Notes: generated by a model not told the origin, from the letters alone. A DNA stretch of 64,000 nucleotides from Chryseotalea sanaruensis (GCF_003990915.1 NZ_BHXQ01000005.1:186001-250000); one strand, 5' to 3'; shown: positions 1 to 8,890, counted from the first letter of the stretch. Numbers and translations are program-made.

Positions 1-2
1 TG

Positions 3-1043
3 GTGCTTATTGGTGTTTACTTTAAACGCACTACGGCTTTTCATGATTATGTAAGCAGAAAGCATACGATCCTTAAACAGTATGCATCTTTGCTTAGGGT
101 TTTTAATCTTGAAAAATACAACGCAGCTCATTTACGTGATTTATCAGGTATAACGCATGAAGCAGAAGTGAAAATCACAACGCTTGCTTCGCTTTTAACT
201 GCTTTGGATGCACGGTTAAACTTCATGACTAACATTGTAGTGAATGGTTTACTGCTTTATGATTTACAATGTGTGTATCGATTAGAAAAGTGGAGGGAAG
301 AAAATGGTGAGGCGTTAGCGGGCTGGTTAGATGCCCTAGCGGAAATAGAAGTAACAAATAGTTTGGCAACTTATACCTACAACCATCCACATTATGCTTT
401 TCCTGCTTTTAGTGAAGTACAACATATAAAAGCTGAGGCTTTAGGGCATCCTTTACTTGCTGAAGATGTTTGTGTCAGCAACGACTTTCGTGCAGGTGAT
501 CCGCAAAGTGTTCTGCTGATTACTGGTGCTAACATGGCTGGTAAAAGTACCTTCTTGCGTACGTTGGGTATTGCCATGGTGTTAGCTTATAACGGAGCCC
601 CAGTGTGTGCCAAAAGTTTTTCGTGCTCTGTTATGCATTTGCGTACAGGTATGCGTACAGCCGATTCGTTAAAAGATCAGCAATCTTATTTTTATGCTGA
701 GCTCAACAGACTCAAATCCATTACCGAAGAACTCAGAACTAAAAAGCCTTTACTGATTTTGCTGGATGAAATTCTTAAAGGCACAAACTCAACTGATAAA
801 CAAGCTGGATCAATGGCGTTGGTGAAACAATTGATTGATCAACCTTGTCTTGCCCTGGTGGCCACACATGATCTGGCGCTTGGCGTGCTGGAAGAAAAAT
901 TTCCAGAACAAGTTAAAAACTATCACTTTGAACCTACTATTGAGAATGATGAACTCTCCTTCGATTATAAATTGAAAGAAGGTATAGCTGAAAAAATGAA
1001 TGCTACTTTCTTAATGAAGAAGATGGGCATTATTCCAAGTTAG
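3..1043 (+). CDS. MutS-family DNA-binding ATPase, C-terminal part (cut by window edge)
   Basis: This is the C-terminal part of a MutS-type ATPase. The reading frame is open to the left edge, so the true start lies outside the window. Seen: a Walker A motif GANMAGKST encoded near 525-551, a Walker B region LLILLDEILKGT near 750-785, the Q-loop/signature stretch DSLKDQQSYFYAEL, and a late ATHD switch histidine. Family knowledge: Bacteroidota carry, besides MutS and MutS2, membrane-anchored MutS homologues of about 600 residues with the ATPase at the C-terminus. The stretch before the Walker A motif here resembles the lever/core region of those proteins. A role in mismatch recognition is not established for this subgroup. 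It could also be called a plain 'MutS-related protein'. The ATPase assignment is strong and the subgroup is inference. Confidence 0.85.
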   Translation: MLIGVYFKRTTAFHDYVSRKHTILKQYASLLRVFNLEKYNAAHLRDLSGITHEAEVKITTLASLLTALDARLNFMTNIVVNGLLLYDLQCVYRLEKWREENGEALAGWLDALAEIEVTNSLATYTYNHPHYAFPAFSEVQHIKAEALGHPLLAEDVCVSNDFRAGDPQSVLLITGANMAGKSTFLRTLGIAMVLAYNGAPVCAKSFSCSVMHLRTGMRTADSLKDQQSYFYAELNRLKSITEELRTKKPLLILLDEILKGTNSTDKQAGSMALVKQLIDQPCLALVATHDLALGVLEEKFPEQVKNYHFEPTIENDELSFDYKLKEGIAEKMNATFLMKKMGIIPS

Positions 1044-1109
1044 CCTTACGGATAATTCTACTTGTATTTTCTTGGCGCAAAGTGTACCTTCCTTATCAAA
1101 TGTATCGGT

Positions 1110-2255
1110 ATGGAAAATGTATCACGCAGAAAGTGGTTTAAATCAGCAGCAGGTTTAACAGTAGGTTTTGTTTCAATTCCTGCACTTGTAGACCAATTAA
1201 TGGCTGCGCCAGTCAGCGAAGCTGAGCGGCTACATACTTCATCAATTTTAAAAGATGGCATTGTCAGATTGGGGTCAAATGAAAACCCTTACGGCCCATC
1301 ACCCAAGGCGCGTGAGGCTATTGTTGCATCATTAAACGAAGGCAATCGATATGCCTTTGAAGCAACTACTTCATTTAAAAAATTCCTTGCCCAAAAAGAG
1401 GGGGTAACTCCTGATCATATTATGATTGGCAATGGTTCGAGTGAATTACTTTGTGTGGCTGGAATAGGCGTTGGCTTAGAAGGTAAACGTGTGGTATCAC
1501 CTTTTCCAACTTTCCGCTTGCTTATGGATTTTGCTGAAAGAATGGGTGCAACCTGGGATCGTGTTGACGTGAATGGTAAACTGGAATTGGATTTAGAGAA
1601 GATAGCTTCAGCAGTACGTTCAGATACAAGAATGATTTTTCTGGTTAACCCAAATAATCCAACGGGAACCCTAATCGATTTTAACGCTTATCAGAATTTC
1701 TGTGAAGAGATGGCGAAGAAGACTACGGTTTATTCTGATGAAGCTTACCTCGAGTTTGTAGAGCCATCGCAACAGCGAAGTATGGTGGAGTTAATTAAAA
1801 AGGGAAGTGATGTAATTGTATCGCGCACTTTTTCAAAAATATACGGTTTGGCTGGTTTGCGTTTGGGTTATGTTATTGCGCAACCTGATCGTATTAAGCA
1901 GATGAGTAAATATCAGATGGGTGGTGGTATTAATATTAACCAGGCTGTGTTGGCTGCTGCTAAAGCTTGTGTTGATGATACTACCTTTATGAAAATGACT
2001 AGAGAGAAAAATGCTACAGCCCGTAAAGTGCTGGAAGATTATCTGACAAAGAGGAATATTTCTTTCGGGAAGTCGCACATTAACTTACTTTTCTTTCCGG
2101 CACCTGTTGATGGCAAAACTATTTTAGCACAGACTGAAGAAGCAGGCTATCAAATTAGAGTGTGGGATTATGCCGGTAAAGAATGGTGCCGTGTAAGTAT
2201 TGGTACACAGGAGGAGATGCAGGGTTTTGTAACGGCTTTGGATAAGATATTATGA
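1110..2255 (+). CDS. Tat-exported HisC-like aminotransferase (PLP fold type I)
   Basis: This is a class I/II PLP-dependent aminotransferase most like histidinol-phosphate aminotransferase. Seen: the PLP-binding lysine lies in SKIYGLAGLR (Lys243 counted from this start), with the family motifs NPNNPTGT and YSDEAYLEF and the substrate/PLP region RLGSNENPYGPS. The start at 1110 gives MENVSRRKWFKSAAG followed by a hydrophobic stretch, which fits a twin-arginine signal (S-R-R-x-F/W-x-K). An upstream in-frame start at 1062 would bury that signal, so I reject it. Inference: the enzyme is folded with PLP in the cytoplasm and exported to the periplasm, which is unusual for a biosynthetic HisC, and no his genes lie nearby. 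It stands alone between MutS and a bidirectional terminator. Substrate unknown. Confidence 0.85.
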   Translation: MENVSRRKWFKSAAGLTVGFVSIPALVDQLMAAPVSEAERLHTSSILKDGIVRLGSNENPYGPSPKAREAIVASLNEGNRYAFEATTSFKKFLAQKEGVTPDHIMIGNGSSELLCVAGIGVGLEGKRVVSPFPTFRLLMDFAERMGATWDRVDVNGKLELDLEKIASAVRSDTRMIFLVNPNNPTGTLIDFNAYQNFCEEMAKKTTVYSDEAYLEFVEPSQQRSMVELIKKGSDVIVSRTFSKIYGLAGLRLGYVIAQPDRIKQMSKYQMGGGININQAVLAAAKACVDDTTFMKMTREKNATARKVLEDYLTKRNISFGKSHINLLFFPAPVDGKTILAQTEEAGYQIRVWDYAGKEWCRVSIGTQEEMQGFVTALDKIL

Positions 2256-2275
2256 TTTCAAATTTGAAATCAATT

Positions 2276-2310
2276 AAAAAGCCCGGAGTTAACTAACTGC
2301 CGGGCTTTTT
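2276..2310. terminator. Bidirectional intrinsic terminator between convergent genes
   Basis: Arms AAAAAGCCCGG (2276-2286) and CCGGGCTTTTT (2300-2310) form a strong hairpin with an A-run before and a T-run after. It can therefore stop transcription from both the aminotransferase (plus) and the acyl-CoA dehydrogenase (minus). Just upstream, 2253-2272 is a perfect 20-bp palindrome built of TGATTTCAAA and its complement, which contains the aminotransferase stop codon. Related TTTGAAAT runs follow at 2311-2330. Confidence 0.85.
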
Positions 2311-2336
2311 AATTTGAAATTTGAAATTTTGAATAA

Positions 2337-3476
2337 TTATTTAAGCAACTCTCTTGAGATCACCATTTTCTGAATCTCAGTAGTGCCCTCGTAAATCTGT
2401 GTGATTTTTGCATCGCGCATTAAACGCTCTACATGATACTCTTTTACATAACCATAACCACCATGTATCTGCACAGCCTCAGTTGTTACTTCTTGTGCAA
2501 TTTGAGATGCAAATAATTTCGCCATTGAAGCAGCCTTCACAAAATCTTTCTTCTCATCCTTCAAATAAGCAGCTTGCCATAAAAGCAAACGTGCTGCATC
2601 AATTTTAGTAGCCATCTCTGCTAACTTAAATTGTATAGCCTGATGCTCCGATAGTTTTTTGTTAAAGGCCTTTCTTTCTTTAGCATAGCTTAAAGCCAGT
2701 TCATAAGCACCGGATGCAATACCCAAAGCCTGTGCTGCGATACCAATACGCCCTCCGTTAAGGGTTGTCATGGCGAAAGTGAAACCAAAACCATCCGCAC
2801 CAATACGATTTGCTTTCGGCACTTTCACATCCGTAAACATTAATGAATGTGTATCAGAACCACGAATACCCATCTTGTCTTCTTTCTTACCTACTACAAA
2901 GCCTGGCATTCCTTTTTCAACTATCAAGGCATTGATACCCTTATGTCTTTTATCGGCATCCGTTTGAGCGATAACAATGTACACACTTGCAGTACTACCA
3001 TTGGTAATCCAGTTTTTAGTGCCGTTTAATAAATAGTAATCGCCTTTATCTTCAGCAGTAGTACGCTGGCTGGTAGCATCCGACCCTGCTTCTGGTTCTG
3101 AAAGACAGAAGGCACCGTGAATTTGGCCGGCTGCCATTGGTTTCAAATACTTTTCTTTTTGCTCTTCAGTTCCAAAGGTTTCAATTCCCCAGCATACTAA
3201 TGAGTTATTCACCGACATTACTACAGAAGCAGAGGCATCCACTTTAGAAATTTCTTCCATGGCCAATACGTAAGAAATAGTGTCCATACCACCACCGCTG
3301 TATTTGGGATCCACCATCATGCCCATAAATCCGAGTTCACCCATTTTTTTGATTTGGGCAGCTGGGAATTTTTGATGCGTATCTCGTTCAATTACCTCAG
3401 GTAATAATTCAGTTTGGGCGAAATCGCGGGCGGCTTGTTGCACAGCTATTTGCTCTTCGGTCAGTTCAAAATTCAT
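2337..3476 (-). CDS. Acyl-CoA dehydrogenase (short/medium-chain type)
   Basis: A FAD-dependent acyl-CoA dehydrogenase that oxidises acyl-CoA to trans-2-enoyl-CoA, passing electrons to ETF. Seen: the N-terminal helical domain begins MNFELTEEQ, the middle domain carries FCLSEPEAGSDATSQRT and NGTKNWITNG, and the C-terminal domain carries ALNGGRIGIAAQALG-type sequence and QIHGGYGYVKEYHVER. The catalytic glutamate is in IYEGTTEIQ near the C-terminus. At 379 residues it has the usual length. I chose the start at 3476 because family members begin right at the FELTEEQ motif; the in-frame ATG at 3503 would add ten unlikely residues. It stands alone, transcribed towards the terminator at 2276-2310. A butyryl-CoA-like chain-length preference is inference. 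Confidence 0.93.
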   Translation of the reverse strand: MNFELTEEQIAVQQAARDFAQTELLPEVIERDTHQKFPAAQIKKMGELGFMGMMVDPKYSGGGMDTISYVLAMEEISKVDASASVVMSVNNSLVCWGIETFGTEEQKEKYLKPMAAGQIHGAFCLSEPEAGSDATSQRTTAEDKGDYYLLNGTKNWITNGSTASVYIVIAQTDADKRHKGINALIVEKGMPGFVVGKKEDKMGIRGSDTHSLMFTDVKVPKANRIGADGFGFTFAMTTLNGGRIGIAAQALGIASGAYELALSYAKERKAFNKKLSEHQAIQFKLAEMATKIDAARLLLWQAAYLKDEKKDFVKAASMAKLFASQIAQEVTTEAVQIHGGYGYVKEYHVERLMRDAKITQIYEGTTEIQKMVISRELLK

Positions 3477-3557
3477 AGCATTCTCAATTTGTCTCTTTAA
3501 CAACGATTTTCCGTTTCGGTTTTCTTTACTGATTTGGCTGAGGAGACCATTTGCAGC

Positions 3558-3591
3558 AAAAAAGCGGCCCCGACATTACTGTCGAGGCCGC
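3558..3591 (-). terminator. Intrinsic terminator after the zinc metallopeptidase gene
   Basis: GCGGCC (3564-3569) pairs with GGCCGC (3586-3591) and CGAC (3571-3574) with GTCG (3581-3584), leaving a small loop. Read on the minus strand the hairpin is followed by six T residues (A-run at 3558-3563). It lies 54 bp beyond the stop of the metallopeptidase gene and before the acyl-CoA dehydrogenase start, so it separates the two minus-strand genes. Confidence 0.85.
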
Positions 3592-3644
3592 AAAAATAAT
3601 CAGTATTTTCAGGTAACAAACGTTAGCATAACGTTTGCAGTGAA

Positions 3645-4352
3645 TTAATCATCGCGATTTGCTCCTAAGAACATCATAACATAGTAAAGTAGGGTAGTTA
3701 CTGCACCTACTGCCGCAACTACGTAGGTCATGGCCGCCCATTTTAAGGCATCTTTTGCCATGTCATGCTCCTGGCGGGTTACAATACCACGGGCATCAAC
3801 CCATGCTAAGGCACGCTTACTTGCATCAAATTCTACTGGTAAAGTGATTAAGGCGAAGAGGGCAAATACTGCGTAACACACAATAATAATTAACAATGCC
3901 GTGTTAATAGGCAAAAAGCTAGAAGCCGTAAAGGCACCAAACATCATGGCCATCATTACAAAGTTAATCACCTTGCCGCTAACGTTTTGTACAGGCACCA
4001 TTGCTGAACGCAATTGTAAAAAACTATAAGCTGTGGCATGTTGCACTGCATGGCCACATTCGTGAGCCGCTACGGCAGTAGCCGCTGCATTGCGTCCATG
4101 GTATACTTCCTGGCTTAAGTTAACTGTCTTGTCCATTGGATTGTAGTGGTCAGTCAGTTGTCCGTCCACACAAATCACCTTCACATCCTGAATACCACTG
4201 TCGACTAACATCAGACGTGCAATTTCCGCCCCTGTTAAATTCTTTGTTAGCTGAATCTGTGAATATTGCTGAAACTTACTTTTTAGACGGCTGCTTACGA
4301 TCATACCGATGACCATGAAGAACACTCCGATTATTAATGCGCCAAATCCCAT
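3645..4352 (-). CDS. Membrane zinc metallopeptidase, YugP type
   Basis: A polytopic membrane protein of the YugP-like neutral zinc metallopeptidase family. Seen: the zinc-binding motif HECGHAVQHA sits in the middle of the chain, with a transmembrane segment at the N-terminus (GFGALIIGVFFMVIGMIV) and three more in the C-terminal half. The start at 4352 gives 235 residues, matching the family; the in-frame ATG at 4391 adds a polar 13-residue leader that members lack. The region LTGAEIARLMLVDSGI is typical of the family. Function inferred: membrane-protein proteolysis or quality control, substrate unknown. Single gene with its own terminator at 3558-3591. Confidence 0.88.
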   Translation of the reverse strand: MGFGALIIGVFFMVIGMIVSSRLKSKFQQYSQIQLTKNLTGAEIARLMLVDSGIQDVKVICVDGQLTDHYNPMDKTVNLSQEVYHGRNAAATAVAAHECGHAVQHATAYSFLQLRSAMVPVQNVSGKVINFVMMAMMFGAFTASSFLPINTALLIIIVCYAVFALFALITLPVEFDASKRALAWVDARGIVTRQEHDMAKDALKWAAMTYVVAAVGAVTTLLYYVMMFLGANRDD

Positions 4353-4926
4353 AGTTGTTTGTTGATTTTCTGTAAATCTCTTAAGAAACAATCAACACAC
4401 CAAATCTTTAAAAGTGACAAAAAGACATGATTTATTAGGCGTAATTTAATGGTTTTTAGTTGCTTAGGCATGGCCGCTCTCTCATCCAGAAAGTATTGGA
4501 GTAGTTAACTAACATCCTAAAAAAATCCCCTGACATAGTGTCAATCTTTTTTTCTTTAATATAAGAAGCCTCAAATGTAAATTGTGCCAGTTGTATAAGA
4601 TAGACGTTCGAATTTTGGATCCCAGTCTGCTATAACTGATTGAAATAGCCAATAACTTATTTTTCCCGAAAACTAGTTTTCTTTAGGAAACCCGGTTTTG
4701 AAAATGTTTAATGTAAGAATTTTATTGACAGCTTCCCTGACGTTTGGTTATGGGATTGATCATTTAGAGGGTAGGATAAGGCAAAGTAGACCGTGGTTAC
4801 TGATTTATACTTAAACATTTCAAGCCAAACACTAGACAGTTACCAATGGCTTTCTTATGATATTTTGATTAATTTTTTTGCTGATGATTATTAAAATTTT
4901 TGTTACAAAGTAGAGTTAAAATACCA
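4353..4926. other. Gene-free stretch upstream of the ankyrin gene
   Basis: About 570 AT-rich bases with no convincing gene. The longest ATG-started frame I noted is 36 codons at 4704-4814 and has no recognisable features. It should hold the promoters of the divergent metallopeptidase and ankyrin genes, but I see no clean TAnnTTTG element; CAAATCTTTA near 4402 is only a near match on the minus strand. No strong hairpin was seen. Confidence 0.5.
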
Positions 4927-6411
4927 ATGTATAAAAGTTTAGACAATGTAATACGCAAGACAGGGAGTGAAGAGGAATGGATTAGTAAACTAAAAAACAT
5001 AAAGGATTATAATGTTTTGGATAGCGAAGGGAATTCCCCATTAACACTTAGTGCTTATTATGGTTACTTAGACGGTTGTAAATATATCATAAACAATGGT
5101 GGAAATGTTGATTTTGTTGATAAATACTGTAGAACACCTTTACTATGCGCGACTACGAGCCTTACTATCAGTTCAGGAATAAGTCTATTTGAAAGAGTTA
5201 GAGACATCGTTTACTTTCTAATTGAACATAACGCTGATGTAAACAAGGTGGGCGAAGATGGGGTATCTTCGCTTATGAACACTTTAGATAATTATTGCAC
5301 TGACATAGCCGTTACTTTAATTAAAAAGGGAGCTCATGTCAACTCTCGTAATAAGTGGCAAATGACACCATTAATGTATGCTAAAGGCATAGATATTAAC
5401 ATATATCAGGAATTGATTGAAGCGGGGGCTGAGATCAATGCAGTTGATGAACTGGGTCGCAATCCTCTTTATCATGCGCTCTACGATGCGCAGGAGGAAT
5501 TCAAAAAAAACAACGAATCAATTACCAGTCTTTTATTAAGGCAGGGAGCCAATATTAATACAGGTGATTCTAGCAGAGGAGATACCCTTCTGCATGTAGC
5601 TGCATCGAAAGGGCATGTAAACTTAATTAGCATCCTTTTGAATTCCGGCCATAAATTAAATGTCCAGGATAAAGAGGGAGATACCCCCCTGATTAAGGCA
5701 TGTAAGATGAATAAGATCGAAGCGGTTAAAAAATTATTAGAACATGGTGCTGATTTATCATTGGTGAATGAAAGAGGGGAAAGTGCTATGACACATGCTG
5801 TTAGCAACATTATATATAATGGAGATAATCAATTAAAAGAAATATTAGTCGAATATGGAGCTGCGGCTCCAAAAATATTAGGAGATGTGGATGTAGATGA
5901 GGTAAATGAAAATGGGGATACTGCGATAATACTCGCGAGTGAAGTGGGACCCTTGGAAAAATTAAAAAAGCTCATAAGTAGAGGTGCTAATGTCAATCAT
6001 CAAAATAAGGAAGGTAAAACGGCTCTTATGCTGGCATGTTGTAGTGCTGGTGAAGAAAAAGTAGAATTGCTCTTAAAAAGTGGAGCTGATATAAACATTC
6101 AGGATAATTATGATAAAACTGCTTTAATCTATTTAATGGACAAGAACTATTATGGAGATAGTCACAGGAAGAAATTTAATTTTTTATTAGAGGCTTATGA
6201 TATCAATGTAAACCTGCAGACAAGATCTGGTATGACTGCATTAATGTATGTATGCAGACAAACATACTTAGAGCATGACTATATAGAAAGATTAATAAAA
6301 AAGGGAGCCAAGGTAAATATCGAAACCAAGAAAGGGAAAACAGTATTTTCTTTTGTAAAAAATGATTTTAATCTCAAAGAACTCAAAGCGCTTTTGTTAA
6401 AATATGATTAG
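4927..6411 (+). CDS. Ankyrin-repeat protein
   Basis: A cytoplasmic-looking protein of 494 residues made almost wholly of ankyrin repeats. Seen: recurring units of about 33 residues with the signature G-x-T-x-L-x-x-A, e.g. DSEGNSPLTLSAYYGYLDG, RGDTLLHVAASKGHVNLIS, EGDTPLIKACKMNKIEAVK, NGDTAIILASEVGPLEKLK and EGKTALMLACCSAGEEKVE, roughly eleven to twelve in all. There is no signal peptide, membrane segment or catalytic domain. An in-frame TTG at 4900 is less likely than the ATG at 4927. The role is presumably protein binding; partner unknown. The gene is isolated, AT-rich relative to its neighbours, and bounded by a long empty stretch and an intergenic repeat, which suggests it was acquired. 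Confidence 0.9.
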   Translation: MYKSLDNVIRKTGSEEEWISKLKNIKDYNVLDSEGNSPLTLSAYYGYLDGCKYIINNGGNVDFVDKYCRTPLLCATTSLTISSGISLFERVRDIVYFLIEHNADVNKVGEDGVSSLMNTLDNYCTDIAVTLIKKGAHVNSRNKWQMTPLMYAKGIDINIYQELIEAGAEINAVDELGRNPLYHALYDAQEEFKKNNESITSLLLRQGANINTGDSSRGDTLLHVAASKGHVNLISILLNSGHKLNVQDKEGDTPLIKACKMNKIEAVKKLLEHGADLSLVNERGESAMTHAVSNIIYNGDNQLKEILVEYGAAAPKILGDVDVDEVNENGDTAIILASEVGPLEKLKKLISRGANVNHQNKEGKTALMLACCSAGEEKVELLLKSGADINIQDNYDKTALIYLMDKNYYGDSHRKKFNFLLEAYDINVNLQTRSGMTALMYVCRQTYLEHDYIERLIKKGAKVNIETKKGKTVFSFVKNDFNLKELKALLLKYD

Positions 6412-6459
6412 GAATAACTGCTGTTAACATGCCCTACGTATTTTGATCAATCTCATAGA

Positions 6460-6530
6460 GGTGAGCCTGCCAGTTCGTAGCCGTTTCGGCAAAAGCAGGA
6501 CAATAAAATGGCTTAACTAAACGAAATTGA
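6460..6530. repeat. Dispersed intergenic repeat, copy A
   Basis: This roughly 71-bp stretch matches 37562-37633 with only scattered differences: both run from GGTGAGCCTGCC through CGTAGCCG-TTCGGCAAA and GCAGG to CTTAACTAAACGA. Inside is a nested hairpin, GCCG-TTT-CGGC within CCTGCC/GCAGG arms. It lies between the ankyrin and flippase genes, which converge, and could fold as a terminator-like structure. Two copies in 64 kb suggest a genome-wide family. Confidence 0.75.
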
Positions 6531-6538
6531 AGCGTGAT

Positions 6539-7546
6539 TTATGGTTTTTTAGCCAAGAGTGAGCTACTGATCAGGGCAATCACCCCGGCAACAATCATAA
6601 TAAGGGTTTGCCAGGCATGAAAGACAAAGACAAAGGCCGTAGCATCACTGATGGTGATAGCGTACAGAAAACTAACTCCGGCTGGAACCAGCGTATGGTA
6701 GGCACCCGCACCACCAGGAAGAGGAGCAACCATGGCAATAGCGCCTAAAGCAAAAATGCTTAACACCGCCCCGAGACCGAGTGAATCGGTAGCGGGAAAT
6801 GCAAGCATGACTACGTAGCTCATGACAAAATACAGCAGCCAAATCGCAATAGAATAGCCAATAAAGAGTAGAGGGCGTTGTAACTTTAAGATGGAGAGCA
6901 AACCTCCCCTAAAACCAAGAAATATTTTGTGAAACCATGCCTTTACTTTTGGTCTTCTCCAAAGTATCCAAACCAATACGCTAAAAAGCACTACTGCAAT
7001 GGCTAATAGAATCAATAGCTTTTCAAAATTAGATCCACCACCACCCAACGGCAATGAATTAATAAAGGCAAAAAGCCTGTCGGCCTGCAACAAAAAAGTA
7101 ACAGCCAACACAGCTAACAGACATAACACATCAATGATGCGCTCCATTACTACTGTGCCAAGTGAAACTTCAATAGAGGTTTTGTTGAGCTGTTGAATAT
7201 TATAGCAGCGACTGATTTCACCACCACGTGGAATTACCAGGTTAACTAAATAGCCAATTAATAATGAAAGAAATGACTGATGCAAAGTGGTATTACTTCC
7301 GGCAGAGACGAGCAACATTCGCCAACGCTCCGCACGAATTAAATGACTGATCATGGAAAGTCCAGCCATTAATAACAACCAGCCTTTATCAGAAAGTTGC
7401 CAGGTTTTATATAAGTACGACCACTTATCCTGTAAAGTATTTTCTGTGCCTTCTACGCGAATACCACGCAATGAAAACCAAACCAAAAAAACAGTTGCTC
7501 CCAGTATTAATAAATATTGAAATACAGAACGGAAGCGTTTTGTCAT
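6539..7546 (-). CDS. Lysylphosphatidylglycerol synthase/UPF0104-type flippase-domain protein
   Basis: An integral membrane protein of 335 residues with about eight transmembrane segments, matching the UPF0104 / LPG_synthase_TM (AglD-like, MprF flippase domain) family. Seen: the conserved RAERWRMLLVSAG and LVIPRGGEISRCY stretches after the first segments, and the glycine/proline-rich late motif MVAPLPGGAGAYH typical of the family. It is the last gene of a minus-strand unit after panD, with a 6-bp gap. Family members are implicated in lipid flipping, but no substrate is known here. The fixed neighbourhood with panC, panD and glmS suggests a core envelope role; that is inference. Confidence 0.87.
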   Translation of the reverse strand: MTKRFRSVFQYLLILGATVFLVWFSLRGIRVEGTENTLQDKWSYLYKTWQLSDKGWLLLMAGLSMISHLIRAERWRMLLVSAGSNTTLHQSFLSLLIGYLVNLVIPRGGEISRCYNIQQLNKTSIEVSLGTVVMERIIDVLCLLAVLAVTFLLQADRLFAFINSLPLGGGGSNFEKLLILLAIAVVLFSVLVWILWRRPKVKAWFHKIFLGFRGGLLSILKLQRPLLFIGYSIAIWLLYFVMSYVVMLAFPATDSLGLGAVLSIFALGAIAMVAPLPGGAGAYHTLVPAGVSFLYAITISDATAFVFVFHAWQTLIMIVAGVIALISSSLLAKKP

Positions 7547-7552
7547 AACAGA

Positions 7553-7900
7553 CTAAGCTAGTTTATTATCTGGTGTTGGGAAAACTAACGTTGGTTTAAA
7601 TTGCTTTGCTTTTTCAAACTCCATTTGGGCGTACGAGAAAATGATCACCAAATCACCCACAGCAGCTTTACGCGCAGCTGGGCCGTTTAGACAAATTTGT
7701 CCGGAGCCACGCTCGCCTTTGATAACGTAGGTTTCTAAACGCTCTCCATTATTGACGTTCACCACAGTTACCTTTTCGCCTTCAATAAAGTTGGCAGCAT
7801 TCATCAGGTCTTCATCAATGGTAATACTACCAACATAGTGAAGTTCTGCTTGTGTAAGCTTTGCACGATGAATTTTAGATTTTAAAACTTCTATTAACAT
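7553..7900 (-). CDS. panD: Aspartate 1-decarboxylase PanD
   Basis: Pyruvoyl-dependent enzyme converting L-aspartate to beta-alanine for pantothenate synthesis. Seen: 115 residues, the usual length; the self-cleavage site is Gly24-Ser25 in YVGSITID, and Ser25 becomes the pyruvoyl group. HRAKLT at 11-16 and the later [20 protein letters not shown] stretch are family hallmarks. It sits 20 bp after panC on the same strand, so product supply is matched: PanC joins beta-alanine to pantoate. Cytoplasmic homotetramer by family. Confidence 0.97.
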   Translation of the reverse strand: MLIEVLKSKIHRAKLTQAELHYVGSITIDEDLMNAANFIEGEKVTVVNVNNGERLETYVIKGERGSGQICLNGPAARKAAVGDLVIIFSYAQMEFEKAKQFKPTLVFPTPDNKLA

Positions 7901-7920
7901 ACAAGAAAAATCGTTTTGTT

Positions 7921-8763
7921 TTAGAGCAGGATGTTATCGATTAAACGAACATCACCCACGAAACCCGCAATGCAAAGCACAGCGTTATTTGGTTCTTCAA
8001 CGCTATTTAATGAAGATAAGTTTTCACGATTGGCCAATTGTAAATACTCGAGGCGTAACTCTGAATCTTGCTCAATTTTATTTTTTATGAATGGAGCGAT
8101 TTTATCAAGTCTTTCGCCTGCCTCTAATCTTGCCTTACAATCTAATAGAGATTGGTAGAAAACTATTGACTTACTCCTTTGATCCTCGGTAAGTCGTTGG
8201 TTGCGTGATGACATTGCCAAGCCATCCTTTTCTCTTAGAGTTGTAATAGGATGGAGCTGAATATCGAAATTTAAATCCTTTACTAATTGATTAATTATGG
8301 TAACCTGTTGCCAATCCTTTTGACCAAAAAAAGCATGATCAGGTTCTATGATATGAAAGAGTTTAGAAACTACAAGGGCGACACCACTAAAATGGCCTGG
8401 TCTGAACTCACCCTCCATAGTTGTTCCCAATGATCCAAAATCGAAATGCGTATTGCTGGGATGAGGGTAAATTTCGTCAGCATTTGGTGCAAAAAGCGCA
8501 TCACATTTTGCTTCCTCTAACAGTTTAATGTCCTCTTCAATATTCCGCGGATACTTTTTTAAGTCATCGGCATTATTGAATTGTGCGGGGTTTACAAAGA
8601 TGGAACAGACCGTAAAACAGCCCAATTTTTTTGAAGCTTCAATGAGAGAAAGGTGCCCTTCATGCAAAGCGCCCATGGTTGGAACAAAACCAATAAGAAA
8701 ACCGGCTTTATTCTTTTCCCGTAAAAAGGCCCTCAGTGGCTTTATTTCGCGGAAAATCTCCAT
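7921..8763 (-). CDS. panC: Pantothenate synthetase PanC
   Basis: ATP-dependent ligase joining D-pantoate and beta-alanine. Seen: 280 residues with the HIGH-type motif [14 protein letters not shown] (His34 and His37), FVNPAQFN, the FFGQKDWQQ motif, and a KMSKS-like [11 protein letters not shown] segment. It is first in the unit panC-panD-flippase and is divergent from the GT5-like gene; a perfect TATATTTG -7 element lies at 8786-8793, giving a leader of roughly 20 nt. Nothing is degenerate in the active-site motifs. Confidence 0.97.
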   Translation of the reverse strand: MEIFREIKPLRAFLREKNKAGFLIGFVPTMGALHEGHLSLIEASKKLGCFTVCSIFVNPAQFNNADDLKKYPRNIEEDIKLLEEAKCDALFAPNADEIYPHPSNTHFDFGSLGTTMEGEFRPGHFSGVALVVSKLFHIIEPDHAFFGQKDWQQVTIINQLVKDLNFDIQLHPITTLREKDGLAMSSRNQRLTEDQRSKSIVFYQSLLDCKARLEAGERLDKIAPFIKNKIEQDSELRLEYLQLANRENLSSLNSVEEPNNAVLCIAGFVGDVRLIDNILL

Positions 8764-8785
8764 ATGGGGCTGGTTTTAAAGGGCG

Positions 8786-8793
8786 CAAATATA
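8786..8793 (-). promoter_or_regulatory. Probable -7 promoter element of panC
   Basis: On the minus strand this reads TATATTTG, a full match to the Bacteroidota -7 consensus TAnnTTTG. It lies 22 bp before the panC start codon. A possible -33 TTG is at 8818-8820 on the minus strand with 24-bp spacing, somewhat long. It is back to back with the plus-strand promoter at 8813-8843. Confidence 0.6.
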
Positions 8794-8812
8794 GGCTTAT
8801 TTAGAACTTATC

Positions 8813-8843
8813 TTGAACAAGGGGCCCTTTTTTTGTACTTTTG
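8813..8843 (+). promoter_or_regulatory. Bacteroidota-type promoter of the GT5-like/DUF4270/glmS unit
   Basis: A -33 TTG (8813-8815) and a -7 element TACTTTTG (8836-8843) are separated by 20 bp, close to the Bacteroidota consensus TTTG-N19-TAnnTTTG. The predicted RNA start is about 44 nt before the ATG at 8891. Confidence 0.7.
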
Positions 8844-8890
8844 TACCTCAATTTCCCGTTCTGGTACGTGTTGTAATTAAATAGTGTAGT

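Noticed and set aside
1062..1109. Longer start for the HisC-like aminotransferase at 1062
   Set aside because: It would put 16 extra residues before the twin-arginine motif and destroy the signal; the ATG at 1110 fits better.
4704..4814. 36-codon ATG frame before the ankyrin gene
   Set aside because: Too short, no recognisable feature, and no upstream signal.
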